This document shows, one piece after another, positions 29,311 to 37,886 of a stretch of DNA of 64,000 bases. This DNA comes from Clostridium sp. MB40-C1. GTDB lineage: Bacteria > Bacillota > Clostridia > Clostridiales > Clostridiaceae. The DNA lies in NCBI RefSeq assembly GCF_030913655.1, contig NZ_CP133189.1, positions 3,310,501-3,374,500 of the forward strand, read 5' to 3'. Made by a program: the position numbers and the translations under genes. A model generated the notes under the pieces. The model was not told the DNA's origin. It was given only the letters and a program-made list of their open reading frames with translations, and made no database searches. How positions within the stretch are numbered: position 1 is the stretch's first letter; every line of letters begins with the position of its first letter.

Positions 29311-30417
29311 ATGAAGAAATATATTAGAAATATATTAACTATATTAGTAACTATATCAATATTATTAAGCTTTATATCATGTGGGCAAAAAAAAGCAGAG
29401 GATGTGAAGGAAAAAGATAATTTTGATATGAAGATGGCTAGTTTAACTGTAGAGAATTACGTAAAGTTCACGAAAAATCAACAGTATGACCAAGCTAACA
29501 GTCTTGTAAGTGACAGTGTAAAAATAAACAAACAAGATTTAACGCAAAATGGATTAAAAATAACTGGATATAAAATGTTAGAGATGAATGAGTCAAATGA
29601 AGGAGGAAATTTTAAAATAGAAGTTATTAAAAGCAATGAAAGCAAACCAGAAACATTAATAACAGAATCAGAAATAATTGTAAAAAAAGAAGGAATTGAT
29701 TATAAAATAAATAAAATAAATACTGACATAAAGAAAGAGATTTTTTTTAATGATGGAATGCTTCGCTTGAGAAAAGAAAATGAAGTTGATACTAATTTAG
29801 TAACAGATATGCAAGGTCTCCCTAAATATGCCTATTCAAAAGATGATAAAGCAAAAATGAAAATGAATATAGTACCTAAAACAAATTTTGGGATTATAGA
29901 GTTTGGATATGAAGGGACTAGTATAGCGATGACTACTTTTGATAGTGATACTTTTATTGCTATTTTAATGTTAGACGATACTATGACAACTCAAGGGAAT
30001 AATGATAATCCACAAGATCAACAAAGTACTGGAGACCAGAAGGGAAAAAATGGAGGCAAGATTTTAAAAGAAGTACCTCTGGGCAAGAAAATTACATCAT
30101 GTGATATATTAACTAATTCTAAGGTAGAATTTATGCGGTTTTCTCTTGATGAAAAATATCTGGCTGTTCAATATATTGCCAATGACAATAGTAAAAGAGC
30201 TATTAGACTTTATGATACTTCAAATGGAGATATACTATCTGTTAATTTTGAAGAGGAATATCCTTTGAATAAAGTTCAAGTTATTTTAGGAGAATTCCAA
30301 AATGAAAAAATGAAGTATAAAGTAATACCTAAAAGTGAAAGCGATAAAAGTAATGATTATGTTGGTGAGTGGGAAATGGATTTAAAAGAGTTAAAATTAA
30401 AAAAAATAAGTAAGTAA
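29311..30417 (+). CDS. uncharacterised lipoprotein
   Basis: Secreted lipoprotein of 368 residues. The signal peptide is followed by the lipobox SFISC at about residue 22-26. A charged linker follows, then a region (about 35-130) that resembles DUF4878/NTF2-like secreted domains in arrangement. The second half has beta-rich repeats and a Gln/Asn/Asp-rich linker around 225-245. The ATG has AGGTGA about 8 bases upstream; an in-frame GTG at 29299 lacks a ribosome binding site. I do not recognise a family with confidence. It stands alone, with a terminator after it. Confidence 0.7.
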   Translation: MKKYIRNILTILVTISILLSFISCGQKKAEDVKEKDNFDMKMASLTVENYVKFTKNQQYDQANSLVSDSVKINKQDLTQNGLKITGYKMLEMNESNEGGNFKIEVIKSNESKPETLITESEIIVKKEGIDYKINKINTDIKKEIFFNDGMLRLRKENEVDTNLVTDMQGLPKYAYSKDDKAKMKMNIVPKTNFGIIEFGYEGTSIAMTTFDSDTFIAILMLDDTMTTQGNNDNPQDQQSTGDQKGKNGGKILKEVPLGKKITSCDILTNSKVEFMRFSLDEKYLAVQYIANDNSKRAIRLYDTSNGDILSVNFEEEYPLNKVQVILGEFQNEKMKYKVIPKSESDKSNDYVGEWEMDLKELKLKKISK

Positions 30418-30442
30418 ATTGATATGAAGCAGTTTTGTTATG

Positions 30443-30486
30443 AAAGTGTCTATAGTGTATAATAGCTAGAGACACTTTTATATATT
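30443..30486 (+). terminator. terminator after the lipoprotein gene
   Basis: AAAGTGTCT / AGACACTTT stem followed by TATATATTT. Confidence 0.7.
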
Positions 30487-30500
30487 TAAAGGAGAAAATT

Positions 30501-31427
30501 ATGAAAAGAACTTGGGGAGATAAAAGATATTATTCTTTAAATTATTTTTTAAGAAATAGATTTGGAGAAAAGGTATTTAAAATATCATTAGATGCAGGTT
30601 TCTCATGTCCTAATAGAGATGGAACTATAAGTCATGGAGGCTGTGTTTATTGTAGTGAGAGAGGTTCAGGAGATTTTGCAGGAGACAGAAATTTTTCTAT
30701 TTCTAGTCAATTTGAAGATATTAAATTAATGATGAATAAAAAGTGGAAAAGTGGAAAATATATAGCTTATTTCCAAGCTTATACAAATACTTATGATAGT
30801 ATTGACAGGTTAAAAGAGAAATATGATGAAGCGGTAAGGCAAAATGGAGTTGTGGCTTTGGCTATTGCTACTAGGCCTGATTGTTTGAGTGAAGAGGTTA
30901 TAGAATTAATAAGTTCTTATAATAATAAAGTATATACATGGGTTGAATTGGGTCTTCAAACTGCTAATGAAGAAATAGCTAAGGTAATAAATAGAGGATA
31001 TACTTTAGATGTTTTTGAAGATGCTTTATCGAGACTAAGAAAAAGGAATATTGATGTTGTTGTACACACTATTTTAGGGCTGCCAGGAGAAGAGGAAGAA
31101 GATATAATAAATACTATAAGATATCTATCACATAAAGATATACAGGGAATTAAGCTACATCTCCTTCATTTACTTAAGGGAACTCCTTTAGTTAAATTGT
31201 ATGCGGAAGGCAAATTGACATTTTTTAGTCAAGATGAATACATAGACTTAATTTGTAAGCTTATAACACTTATTCCGCAAAACATTGTTATACATAGGTT
31301 AACAGGAGATGCTCCAAGAAATCTTTTAATTGAACCTGTATGGAGCTTAAAAAAATGGGAAATTTTAAATGCAATAGATAAAAAGTTGGAAGAAGAAGAT
31401 TTGTATCAAGGGAAGTGTTACCAATAA
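30501..31427 (+). CDS. TIGR01212-family radical SAM protein (YtqA-like)
   Basis: Radical SAM protein of 308 residues. The iron-sulfur motif is variant: C-x14-C-x2-C in FSCPNRDGTISHGGCVYCSERG at residues 34-55, the spacing typical of this family. Further family blocks are LGLQTANEEIA and VHTILGLPGEEEEDI. The reaction is not established for this family as far as I know; relatives of the Elp3-like group act on tRNA. The ATG has an AAGGAGA ribosome binding site. It is transcribed toward the HAD-phosphatase gene with a shared terminator between. Confidence 0.85.
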   Translation: MKRTWGDKRYYSLNYFLRNRFGEKVFKISLDAGFSCPNRDGTISHGGCVYCSERGSGDFAGDRNFSISSQFEDIKLMMNKKWKSGKYIAYFQAYTNTYDSIDRLKEKYDEAVRQNGVVALAIATRPDCLSEEVIELISSYNNKVYTWVELGLQTANEEIAKVINRGYTLDVFEDALSRLRKRNIDVVVHTILGLPGEEEEDIINTIRYLSHKDIQGIKLHLLHLLKGTPLVKLYAEGKLTFFSQDEYIDLICKLITLIPQNIVIHRLTGDAPRNLLIEPVWSLKKWEILNAIDKKLEEEDLYQGKCYQ

Positions 31428-31463
31428 TATAATTAAAGAATTTTAATAATATTATAATGAAAA

Positions 31464-31520
31464 AAACTTGCATATAACCAGAATAAATTGAAAAATTTAT
31501 CTTGTATATATGCAAGTTTC
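31464..31520. terminator. bidirectional terminator with long stem
   Basis: ACTTGCATATA / TATATGCAAGT outer stem and AATAAATT / AATTTAT inner stem, with A-run before and TTTC after. It lies between convergent genes. Confidence 0.8.
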
Positions 31521-31523
31521 GGA

Positions 31524-32177
31524 CTAGATAGCTTTAATTAATTCTGAATATTCATAAATATATTTATCAGCTACACTTATCATATCTTTTTCTTGATTTT
31601 TAGAATACTCATCATGTATTCCGACTACTTTCATGCCAGCAGCTTTAGCACCGATTATAGCGGGTAAAATATCTTCAAAGACAATACATTCTTCTGGTTT
31701 TACACCAAGTTTTTGAGCTGTTAATAAGTAAACATCAGGAAATTGTTTGCCGCGAGAGACTTCATCGGTGGTTGTAATCACATCAAAATACTCATATATA
31801 CCATTTACTTTTAAGCCAGTTTCAAGGAGTAGTGTACAATTGCTAGTAGCAAGCCCTATTCTTATTCCCGCAGATTTTAATATATCTAGGTATTTTTTTG
31901 CTCCGTATTTTAATTTAACGTTTAGCTTATATTCCTTAAAAGCCATATCATTCCATTCATCCATAATTTCTTGTATACTTTCTTCTAAGTTAAAGTTTTT
32001 TTTAAAGTATATAGCAGTTTGTTCAAAAGACAAATGCTCTATTTTTGATTTTAAGTTTTTGGGACATTCTAAATTTCTTTTTTTTAGAAAATCTATATCT
32101 ATTTTTGTCCAAACCCACATAGAGTCTATTAAAGTACCATCCATATCGAATATGGCGGCTTTTATATTATTTAACAT
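31524..32177 (-). CDS. HAD-superfamily hydrolase, beta-phosphoglucomutase/phosphatase-like
   Basis: Cytoplasmic hydrolase of 217 residues. HAD motif I is FDMDGTLIDS (nucleophile Asp and acid Asp), motif II IGLATSNC, motif III lysine around RGKQFPD, and motif IV VFEDILPAI. A C1-type helical cap occupies about residues 18-85. The substrate is a phosphorylated sugar or similar small molecule. The ATG has an AAGGAGTGA ribosome binding site. It lies 39 bp after the PAP2 gene on the same strand, so the two probably form an operon of phosphatases. Confidence 0.88.
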   Translation of the reverse strand: MLNNIKAAIFDMDGTLIDSMWVWTKIDIDFLKKRNLECPKNLKSKIEHLSFEQTAIYFKKNFNLEESIQEIMDEWNDMAFKEYKLNVKLKYGAKKYLDILKSAGIRIGLATSNCTLLLETGLKVNGIYEYFDVITTTDEVSRGKQFPDVYLLTAQKLGVKPEECIVFEDILPAIIGAKAAGMKVVGIHDEYSKNQEKDMISVADKYIYEYSELIKAI

Positions 32178-32216
32178 ATAATATTCACTCCTTATTTGGT
32201 AATATAACTTAAAGTC

Positions 32217-32741
32217 TTATATAAAAGTATAGACTAAAAATGAGCAAAGGCTGCCTAAAAACATTCCAGCTAATACATCAGTTGGATAATGAACGCCTAG
32301 ATATATTCTAGATATACCAACCATAACAGCAAGCCCTATATACATAATTACATGGTTATGATAAAAAAATGAGGTTGTAATAGCTATTGAAAAAGCAGCA
32401 GTAGTATGTCCAGAAGGAAATGAGTGCTTATCTATTCCTATTTTTTTTATATTTAAATTAGTTACTTTTAAAAAAGGACGTATTCTGCTAACAGAAGTTT
32501 TTATTATTTGAACCATTGAGGCACTAAAAGCTAAGGTTATGCAAGTACTTATTCCTAAATTGTGAATGGTTTTGTTAGGATTGATTATAGTAAATATACA
32601 GAATAAAATTGAAAATGACAGAGAACCCAAATAGGTAATAGGAGTCATTATGAAATCTAAAATTTTGCAACTTAGTGAATTGTTTATTGATTTTAAAATA
32701 GCAATATCTTTTTTTTCAATTCTCTTTAAAAAAGTATTCAA
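32217..32741 (-). CDS. PAP2-family lipid phosphatase
   Basis: Membrane phosphatase of 174 residues with five or so transmembrane segments. All three catalytic motifs are present: KTSVSRIRP (KxxxxxxRP), FPSGHTTAA (PSGH) and SRIYLGVHYPTDVLAG (SRxxxxxHxxxD). Relatives dephosphorylate undecaprenyl pyrophosphate or phosphatidylglycerol phosphate; which one applies here is open. Unlike the PAP2-like protein at 27373, this copy has a complete active site. It is followed closely by the HAD hydrolase gene. Confidence 0.88.
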   Translation of the reverse strand: MNTFLKRIEKKDIAILKSINNSLSCKILDFIMTPITYLGSLSFSILFCIFTIINPNKTIHNLGISTCITLAFSASMVQIIKTSVSRIRPFLKVTNLNIKKIGIDKHSFPSGHTTAAFSIAITTSFFYHNHVIMYIGLAVMVGISRIYLGVHYPTDVLAGMFLGSLCSFLVYTFI

Positions 32742-33044
32742 AAAACTAGTCCCCCCATATAATATCAGTAATATTATTCTAACATAAGATTTTAAGTTGT
32801 AATATATAAAATCAGTATTATTTTAATTTTACATAATCAATATTAACATTATGTTTAGATTATTTTAAAGAATGGTTAAAATCATAAAAAATATAAGCGA
32901 TTCTAAGTTATAGATAAAGAAAATTATTCTTATAAGGAAATTACATCTGAACCTTAAAATCACTTAATTGAGGAAATTGTATCATTAAAAATTTGAAATA
33001 CGTAATGCAAGTTTTATACTTATGGAATCATCTAAGTTTCTCAA
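32742..33044. other. gene-free interval (303 bp)
   Basis: AT-rich region upstream of the PAP2 gene and downstream of the hydrogenase-like gene, both on the minus strand. No gene or RNA motif was recognised. A short plus-strand frame from 33022 overlaps the hydrogenase gene and is only a shadow. Confidence 0.55.
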
Positions 33045-34391
33045 TTATAAGTTTCGTTTGAAAATATTGACTTTTTCTTTTACAGATAAATCTTCAACAG
33101 AATTAATACCTAGCTGTTTGAGAACTTTATCCATACATTCATTGTCCAAAGAAATTTTAACTTCTGAGTTTTCAGCAAATTTATCAACTAATTCTTGGCC
33201 TTTTTCTCTATCAATATTTACTTTAGGACCTCCAACACATCCTTTAATACAACCCATTCCTTCTATAAAATTTGCGTCGATTTCTTTTTTTTGTAGTTTA
33301 TCTAGTATATTTCTACATTCTTTAATACCGTCTCCTTTTACTGTTTTCAAAAATTTAGATTTTTCTGGAAAAAGACGATGGATTGCTTCGGTGATTGCCA
33401 TAGAAACCCCACCAGTACGAGCATATATTCTACCTTCTCTTGAAGCATATTCTGTTGAAATATCTTCTTTAAGATCCTTGGGATTTATGTTTAAAGCATT
33501 AAATATGTCTTTAAGTTCTTGAAATGTTAAAACATAGTCTATGATACCTATTAAATCCTTTTCTTTTGCTTCAGCTTTTTTAGCAATACAAGGTCCGATA
33601 AAAACAACTTTACAATTAGGATTTAGAGTTTTTAAAACTTTTCCAGATGCAATCATAGGAGAGACAGAAGGGGATACATGGTCTAATAGATTATTATATA
33701 CTTTCTGTAACATGCCTATCCACATAGGACAGCAGCATGAGGTAATCATAAAGTCATCTTTTGTTTTTACAAGATGATTAAATTCTACGGCCTCTTTAAT
33801 AGTTAATATATCTGCAAAAAATGCCACTTCAACCATATCTGTAAAGCCAAGTTGTTTAAAAGCCGTTCTAAGTTGATGAATAGTTACATCTTCTCCAAAT
33901 TGACCTATTATTGAAGGAGCAACTGCGGCAATTACCGTAGCTTTTTTATTTAATAAGTCTATAAGAGGCATGAATTCTACTTTATCAATAATACTGCCTG
34001 TTGGACATGCTTCTACACAAAAGCCACAGTCAGTACATTTATCATTACTAATATAAGTTTTATGTGTATATTTATCTAAAAGTATTGCATTAAAGGGACA
34101 AGATTTTTGACAAAGTGTTTTACCAGTAGAATCTGCGCAATCCATGGAACAATCTCTTATTTTATGAACTACTTTATGATGTATCTCATAATTAGCTATA
34201 GCATTTTTTAAATGATCAATATAATTACTATCATATTGAACATCTACTCCGCAAAGGGAAGAAACTAGATTACTTAAATAGTTTTTATCAATAGAATCAT
34301 TTGATATTAATTTGGAAACAGTTTCTTCAAAATTTTCTTTGTAATATGCTTTTACTAAAGAACTAAATAATTCTTTATAATCAGTATTCAT
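33045..34391 (-). CDS. [FeFe]-hydrogenase-like iron-sulfur protein
   Basis: Cytoplasmic protein of 448 residues. The N-terminal ferredoxin part has CSMDCADSTGKTLCQKSC and CTDCGFCVEACPTGS, ligating two 4Fe-4S clusters. The C-terminal part is the hydrogenase large-subunit domain with H-cluster motifs L1 ITSCCCPMW, L2 FIGPCIAKKAE and L3 GMGCIKGCVGGP, so all four H-cluster cysteine positions can be filled. The L2 motif has G-P-C instead of the M-P-C of the main hydrogenases. It lacks the long N-terminal extra clusters of HydA. This resembles the clostridial 'group B' type, whose physiological role is uncertain. The ATG has an AAGGAAGAG ribosome binding site. Confidence 0.88.
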   Translation of the reverse strand: MNTDYKELFSSLVKAYYKENFEETVSKLISNDSIDKNYLSNLVSSLCGVDVQYDSNYIDHLKNAIANYEIHHKVVHKIRDCSMDCADSTGKTLCQKSCPFNAILLDKYTHKTYISNDKCTDCGFCVEACPTGSIIDKVEFMPLIDLLNKKATVIAAVAPSIIGQFGEDVTIHQLRTAFKQLGFTDMVEVAFFADILTIKEAVEFNHLVKTKDDFMITSCCCPMWIGMLQKVYNNLLDHVSPSVSPMIASGKVLKTLNPNCKVVFIGPCIAKKAEAKEKDLIGIIDYVLTFQELKDIFNALNINPKDLKEDISTEYASREGRIYARTGGVSMAITEAIHRLFPEKSKFLKTVKGDGIKECRNILDKLQKKEIDANFIEGMGCIKGCVGGPKVNIDREKGQELVDKFAENSEVKISLDNECMDKVLKQLGINSVEDLSVKEKVNIFKRNL

Positions 34392-34743
34392 GAAACTCTC
34401 TTCCTTTCAAATAAGTAATTGTTAAATAAAATCTCAGTAATAAGTTTATTTTTTGCAATAGAAGAGAAGTATATACCAATTACTTTAGAGAGGGGAGGTA
34501 TTAATAATATGAAATATATAATAAAGGCAAGAATTAATACAATGAATTCAACAATTTAAAGTGGATACTTAGGAATACTAAAGGAAGTTTTAAAAGAGTG
34601 TAAAACAACACTATTTTAAAAAAGAACACTGATATAAAAGAAGTTGCAGCAACTAATTGCGTAGTGTAAAAGGATACTATTTAAAAACAGAATTTTATCT
34701 AAAAGTAAGCATAAAAAAAGAAGTTATTTTATAAATAACTTCT
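34392..34743. other. gene-poor interval with one possible small ORF
   Basis: At 34509-34559 there is ATG...TAA coding for 16 residues (MKYIIKARINTMNSTI), 8 bases after an excellent GAGGGGAGG ribosome binding site. The same frame stays open for another 19 codons after the stop, then ends again. It could be a leader peptide, a small protein, or the start of a decayed gene. Nothing else was seen; the tRNA-Pro gene begins at the right edge. Confidence 0.3.
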
Positions 34744-34819
34744 TGGTCGGGGTAGCAGGGCTCGAACCCGCGGCCTCATGGTCCCAAACCACGCGCGCTA
34801 CCATCTGCGCTATACCCCG
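34744..34819 (-). tRNA. tRNA-Pro (TGG)
   Basis: Reading the minus strand, the 7-bp acceptor stem CGGGGTA / TACCCCG, the D and T arms (GGTTCGAGCCC) and the anticodon loop TTTGGGA with anticodon TGG are all present. The CCA end is encoded at 34744-34746. It is 76 nt. Confidence 0.95.
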
Positions 34820-34954
34820 TCAACGAAGTATATTATATAACTATATTGTGAAAAAGTCAATAAGTATTTTATATTTAAAACCATACAACCATATAATTAT
34901 TAATATATAGACTTAAATGTATTTTAATCGGAGTCGTATTATAAGGAGGATTTT

Positions 34955-35170
34955 TTATTTTGGAGCTAAAAATAGCAAGTAAATATTGCAAATGATATTT
35001 ACTAACCAGCTTATAGAAAAGAATATACATAGGGGAGCTATTAGTTTTTCCATATTCCTAATTTTAAAGAGTTTTAATGCCAAAAACATTAATAATACGA
35101 TTATTGTTCCTACAACACTTATTCCTAAAAAAAAGTTTGAGAGTATATTTACTATATCAGACATAGACAT
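34955..35170 (-). CDS. small membrane protein, uncharacterised
   Basis: 71 residues with two hydrophobic helices (about 10-32 and 43-67) separated by a basic loop (KLFKIRNMEK). The ATG at 35170 has AGGAGA 8 bases upstream, which supports expression. No family was recognised. It lies alone between tRNA-Pro and another small membrane protein on the same strand, and may be a holin-like or accessory membrane component. That is a guess from size only. Confidence 0.6.
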   Translation of the reverse strand: MSMSDIVNILSNFFLGISVVGTIIVLLMFLALKLFKIRNMEKLIAPLCIFFSISWLVNIICNIYLLFLAPK

Positions 35171-35504
35171 ATTATTTCTCCTATGAATTTTTAATTATAA
35201 GGGCATTAATGTAATCATTATTCAATAAAATACAGTTAAATTTAAATAAAAGCAACATATAAATAAATTATATAACATAGAATTATATTATGGTATATAA
35301 TTTTTAAAATTGTGAAGTAAATAATAAAAAATAGGCTATGCTTAGGATGAGATAATTAACATCTACAAGTATAGCCTACTTTTTATAACTGCAAAATTTC
35401 ATAATTTTTAAAATGTACAATTGATTATAAGTACTATTTGAAAAATTTAAAATAAATTATTATCTCATACCTAGATTTTTAATGTATAAATCTAAAATAA
35501 AAGA
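35171..35504. other. gene-free interval (334 bp) with one terminator
   Basis: Contains the terminator at 35331-35385. The remainder is very AT-rich and shows no further recognisable feature. Confidence 0.6.
35331..35385. terminator. terminator after the 102-residue membrane protein gene
   Basis: TAGGCTATGCTT / AAGTATAGCCTA stem with A-run on the left and CTTTTTAT on the right. It reads as a terminator in both directions; the nearest upstream gene is on the minus strand. Confidence 0.7.
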
Positions 35505-35813
35505 CTAGTTATCTTTGTCTCCAATCCCTCTTGTAGGAACAGTAGAAGTTATAAATCCAACAAAAATTGATACTACGGCAGGTGCAATTACATTTAGCTG
35601 ACCTATAAAACGAGTTTTGTAAAAAATAAGAGCTGTAACACCTGTTATAATAACTGTGCCTAAAAAGATGTATATTACAAATTTTGCAAATGAGCTAAGA
35701 AACTTTTCATATATTTTATGTCTTGTGGGTCCACTTATTACTGTTTTAAAAAGATAATAAGAAACAAATATAATAACTATATCTACAACTCCAGATATTA
35801 AAAAATTTTTCAT
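35505..35813 (-). CDS. small membrane protein, uncharacterised
   Basis: 102 residues with three hydrophobic stretches (about 5-23, 43-64, 75-92), ending in a hydrophilic, charged tail (RGIGDKDN). A strong AGGAGG ribosome binding site lies 8 bases before ATG. I recognise no family. Because it lies about 330 bp beyond the 71-residue membrane protein and has its own terminator, the two are probably expressed separately. Confidence 0.65.
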   Translation of the reverse strand: MKNFLISGVVDIVIIFVSYYLFKTVISGPTRHKIYEKFLSSFAKFVIYIFLGTVIITGVTALIFYKTRFIGQLNVIAPAVVSIFVGFITSTVPTRGIGDKDN

Positions 35814-35866
35814 TATTAAAACCTCCTAAAAATATTCAATGATAGTTTTACCCTATTTTAGAATTT

Positions 35867-36008
35867 TATCCGATGTCTACCGCCACTAATGGTTCAGCAC
35901 ATTCTGTGAAAATAATTTAAATTAAATCAAAGATTTCAATTGTCTGCTTTTGTACAGAGGGTGAGTTGAGCGCTGGTATGCTAATGAACTGGGATTTTTA
36001 GATAATGG
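35867..36008. repeat. imperfect inverted-repeat element, possible decayed interspersed repeat
   Basis: A stretch of unusually high GC for this genome. The left arm runs from ATCCGATGTCTACCGCCACT through GCACATTCTGTGAAAA. The right arm runs from TTTTGTACAGAGGGTGAG through GAACTGGGATTTTTAGAT. The arms can be paired imperfectly over about 45 bases. The outer ends (ATCC / GGATTTTTAGA) recall the inner ends of the 45210-45455 element. No ORF runs through it. Confidence 0.35.
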
Positions 36009-36038
36009 TATAGTATTATGTATTAAGATTAGAATTTA

Positions 36039-36067
36039 TTGACAATAATTAGTAAGGGAAGTATAAT
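36039..36067 (+). promoter_or_regulatory. sigma-A promoter of the metal ABC operon
   Basis: TTGACA at 36039-36044 and TATAAT at 36062-36067 with exactly 17 bases between: a full consensus promoter about 64 bp upstream of the ATPase start codon. Confidence 0.85.
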
Positions 36068-36080
36068 TATAAAGAATCTT

Positions 36081-36105
36081 AATAATGCAAATGATATGCA
36101 TTATT
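36081..36105 (+). promoter_or_regulatory. candidate metalloregulator operator
   Basis: AATAATGCA and TGCATTATT form a perfect 9-bp inverted repeat with a 7-base spacer. It starts a few bases past the predicted transcription start, a position where a bound repressor would block the promoter. A Fur/Zur-family protein is the likely ligand given the transport genes; the exact regulator is unknown. Confidence 0.55.
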
Positions 36106-36130
36106 ACTAAAATTAATATGAGGAGGGTAT

Positions 36131-36895
36131 ATGAAAGATATAATTGAAATAAATGAAGTAAGCGTGTATTATGATAAATTTTGTGCTTTAAATAATGTAA
36201 ATTTAAAAGTAAAGGAAAAGGAGTTCTTGGCTATTTTAGGCCCTAATGGCGGAGGGAAAAGTACTCTATTAAAACTTATATTAGGATTTAAGGAACCCAA
36301 ATGCGGCAAGATAAAAGTATTAAATAATAAGCCTAAGGATGCTAGAAATAACATAGGATACGTTCCTCAATCTTCAAAGTTTGACAAGGAATTTCCTATT
36401 AATGTTGAGGATGTAGTTTTAATGGGAAAATTAAATAATAAGGTTAGTCCCTTTTTTAGATTTACTAATAAAGATAAAGAAAAAGCTTATGGAGTTATGG
36501 AAAAACTTGATATATATAATTTAAAAGATAGACAGATAGGGCAGCTATCAGGAGGACAGCTTCAAAGAGTATTGATTGCTAGAGCACTTGTATTACAACC
36601 TAAAATTTTACTTTTAGATGAGCCTACAGCAAGTTTAGATGCTCAAGCTAAGATAGATATATATAATTTGTTAAGAGATCTTAATCGAAATATAACTATA
36701 GTATTAGTTACACATGATATAGAGATAATTTCTAATTATGCTACAAACATAGTTTGTATAAATAAAGAATTGTACTATTCTGGTGAAATTGAAAAAGATA
36801 CTGAAATCAGCACAAATTTTTTTAAGTGTCCTACAAATTTTATAGAGCATATGAATGCCAAACAATATTCTAAAACCTTATACGGAGGAATCTAA
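36131..36895 (+). CDS. metal ABC transporter ATP-binding protein (ZnuC/MntB-like)
   Basis: ATPase of 254 residues. Walker A is GPNGGGKST, the Q-loop YVPQSSKFD, the signature LSGGQLQR, Walker B ILLLDEPTASLD, and the H-loop LVTHDIE. Placement with an ABC-3 type permease marks it as a zinc or manganese importer subunit. The ATG has AGGAGGG upstream, and the stop overlaps the permease start (TAATG). The operon has no binding-protein gene, so the ZnuA-type receptor must be encoded elsewhere or be shared. The promoter has a palindromic operator, consistent with control by metal level. Confidence 0.92.
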   Translation: MKDIIEINEVSVYYDKFCALNNVNLKVKEKEFLAILGPNGGGKSTLLKLILGFKEPKCGKIKVLNNKPKDARNNIGYVPQSSKFDKEFPINVEDVVLMGKLNNKVSPFFRFTNKDKEKAYGVMEKLDIYNLKDRQIGQLSGGQLQRVLIARALVLQPKILLLDEPTASLDAQAKIDIYNLLRDLNRNITIVLVTHDIEIISNYATNIVCINKELYYSGEIEKDTEISTNFFKCPTNFIEHMNAKQYSKTLYGGI

Positions 36896-37713
36896 TGATT
36901 AATGCATTTATACAATATGCCTTTATACGACATGCTGTATTTGGAATTGTTCTTGCAAGTATAGTATGTGGAATAATTGGTACGATTATAATAGAAAAAA
37001 AGTTAGTAATGATGAGTGGTGGAATAGCTCATACTGCTTTTGGCGGAATAGGTATGGGATATTTTTTAGGAATAGAACCTATTATAGGAGCACTTATTTT
37101 TTCAATTCTATCTTCACTTGGTATTGCAAAAATAAACAGAGGAAGTAATACTAATTCAGATACACTAACAGCTATGTTTTGGTCTCTTGGAATGGCTCTT
37201 GGAATATTATTTATAGCTTTTACCCCAGGATACCCTCCGGACATGACATCTTATTTATTTGGTGACGTTTTAAAAGTTTCAAAATTGGATATAAAAGTTA
37301 TGATTATAATTAATATACTAGTAGTGTTTATAATTACAATGTTTTTTAATTATTTCAAGTTTTATTTATTTGATGAGGAATTTACAAGTGTTTTAGGAAT
37401 TAACACTATTTTTTTTGAATATGTACTATATATTCTTATTGCTTGTACAATAGTAGTTTTAATAAGAGTTGTAGGAATAATATTAGTAATAGCATTACTT
37501 ACTGTCCCACCAGCTATTGTAAAACAATTTACTTATGATTTAAAGAAAATTATGATTATATCTATAATTTTAGGAGCTATATTTGGATTAACAGGATTAG
37601 TATTTTCTTATTACTTTAATATAGCTTCAGGAGCCTCTATAATTATTTTTGCTGTAGGAAGTTACATGATTACTTATTTCATAAATTATAGTTTGAAAAA
37701 ATGTCATAATTGA
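36895..37713 (+). CDS. metal ABC transporter permease, ABC-3 family (ZnuB/MntC-like)
   Basis: Membrane permease of 272 residues with about eight hydrophobic helices. The conserved ABC-3 blocks are visible: MSGGIAHTAFGGIGMGYFLG, DTLTAMFWSLGMALGI and VGIILVIALLTVPPAIV. The start codon overlaps the stop of the ATPase gene, so the two are translationally coupled. The selective metal, zinc or manganese, cannot be told from the permease alone. No third gene for the binding lipoprotein follows. Confidence 0.92.
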   Translation: MINAFIQYAFIRHAVFGIVLASIVCGIIGTIIIEKKLVMMSGGIAHTAFGGIGMGYFLGIEPIIGALIFSILSSLGIAKINRGSNTNSDTLTAMFWSLGMALGILFIAFTPGYPPDMTSYLFGDVLKVSKLDIKVMIIINILVVFIITMFFNYFKFYLFDEEFTSVLGINTIFFEYVLYILIACTIVVLIRVVGIILVIALLTVPPAIVKQFTYDLKKIMIISIILGAIFGLTGLVFSYYFNIASGASIIIFAVGSYMITYFINYSLKKCHN

Positions 37714-37779
37714 AAAATGTTGTAGTTTAATGAATGGCATCAGAGAAAGATGTTTTCAAAAATATATGTTGCATCTATT

Positions 37780-37813
37780 ACACCTTCAGTATGTAAAGAA
37801 ATACTGAAGGTGT
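37780..37813 (+). terminator. hairpin after the metal ABC operon
   Basis: ACACCTTCAGTAT / ATACTGAAGGTGT give a 13-bp perfect stem with an 8-base loop. No U-run follows, so termination efficiency is uncertain. Confidence 0.55.
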
Positions 37814-37886
37814 AGGTTTAAAGAAATGTTATTATTGCTATTGAATCCTTTTCTAGCGTGTCTAAAGCAAGATCTTTTACTCTTAG

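Noticed and set aside
31747-32181. 144-codon plus-strand ORF opposite the HAD hydrolase gene
   Set aside because: Antisense shadow of a gene with intact HAD motifs.
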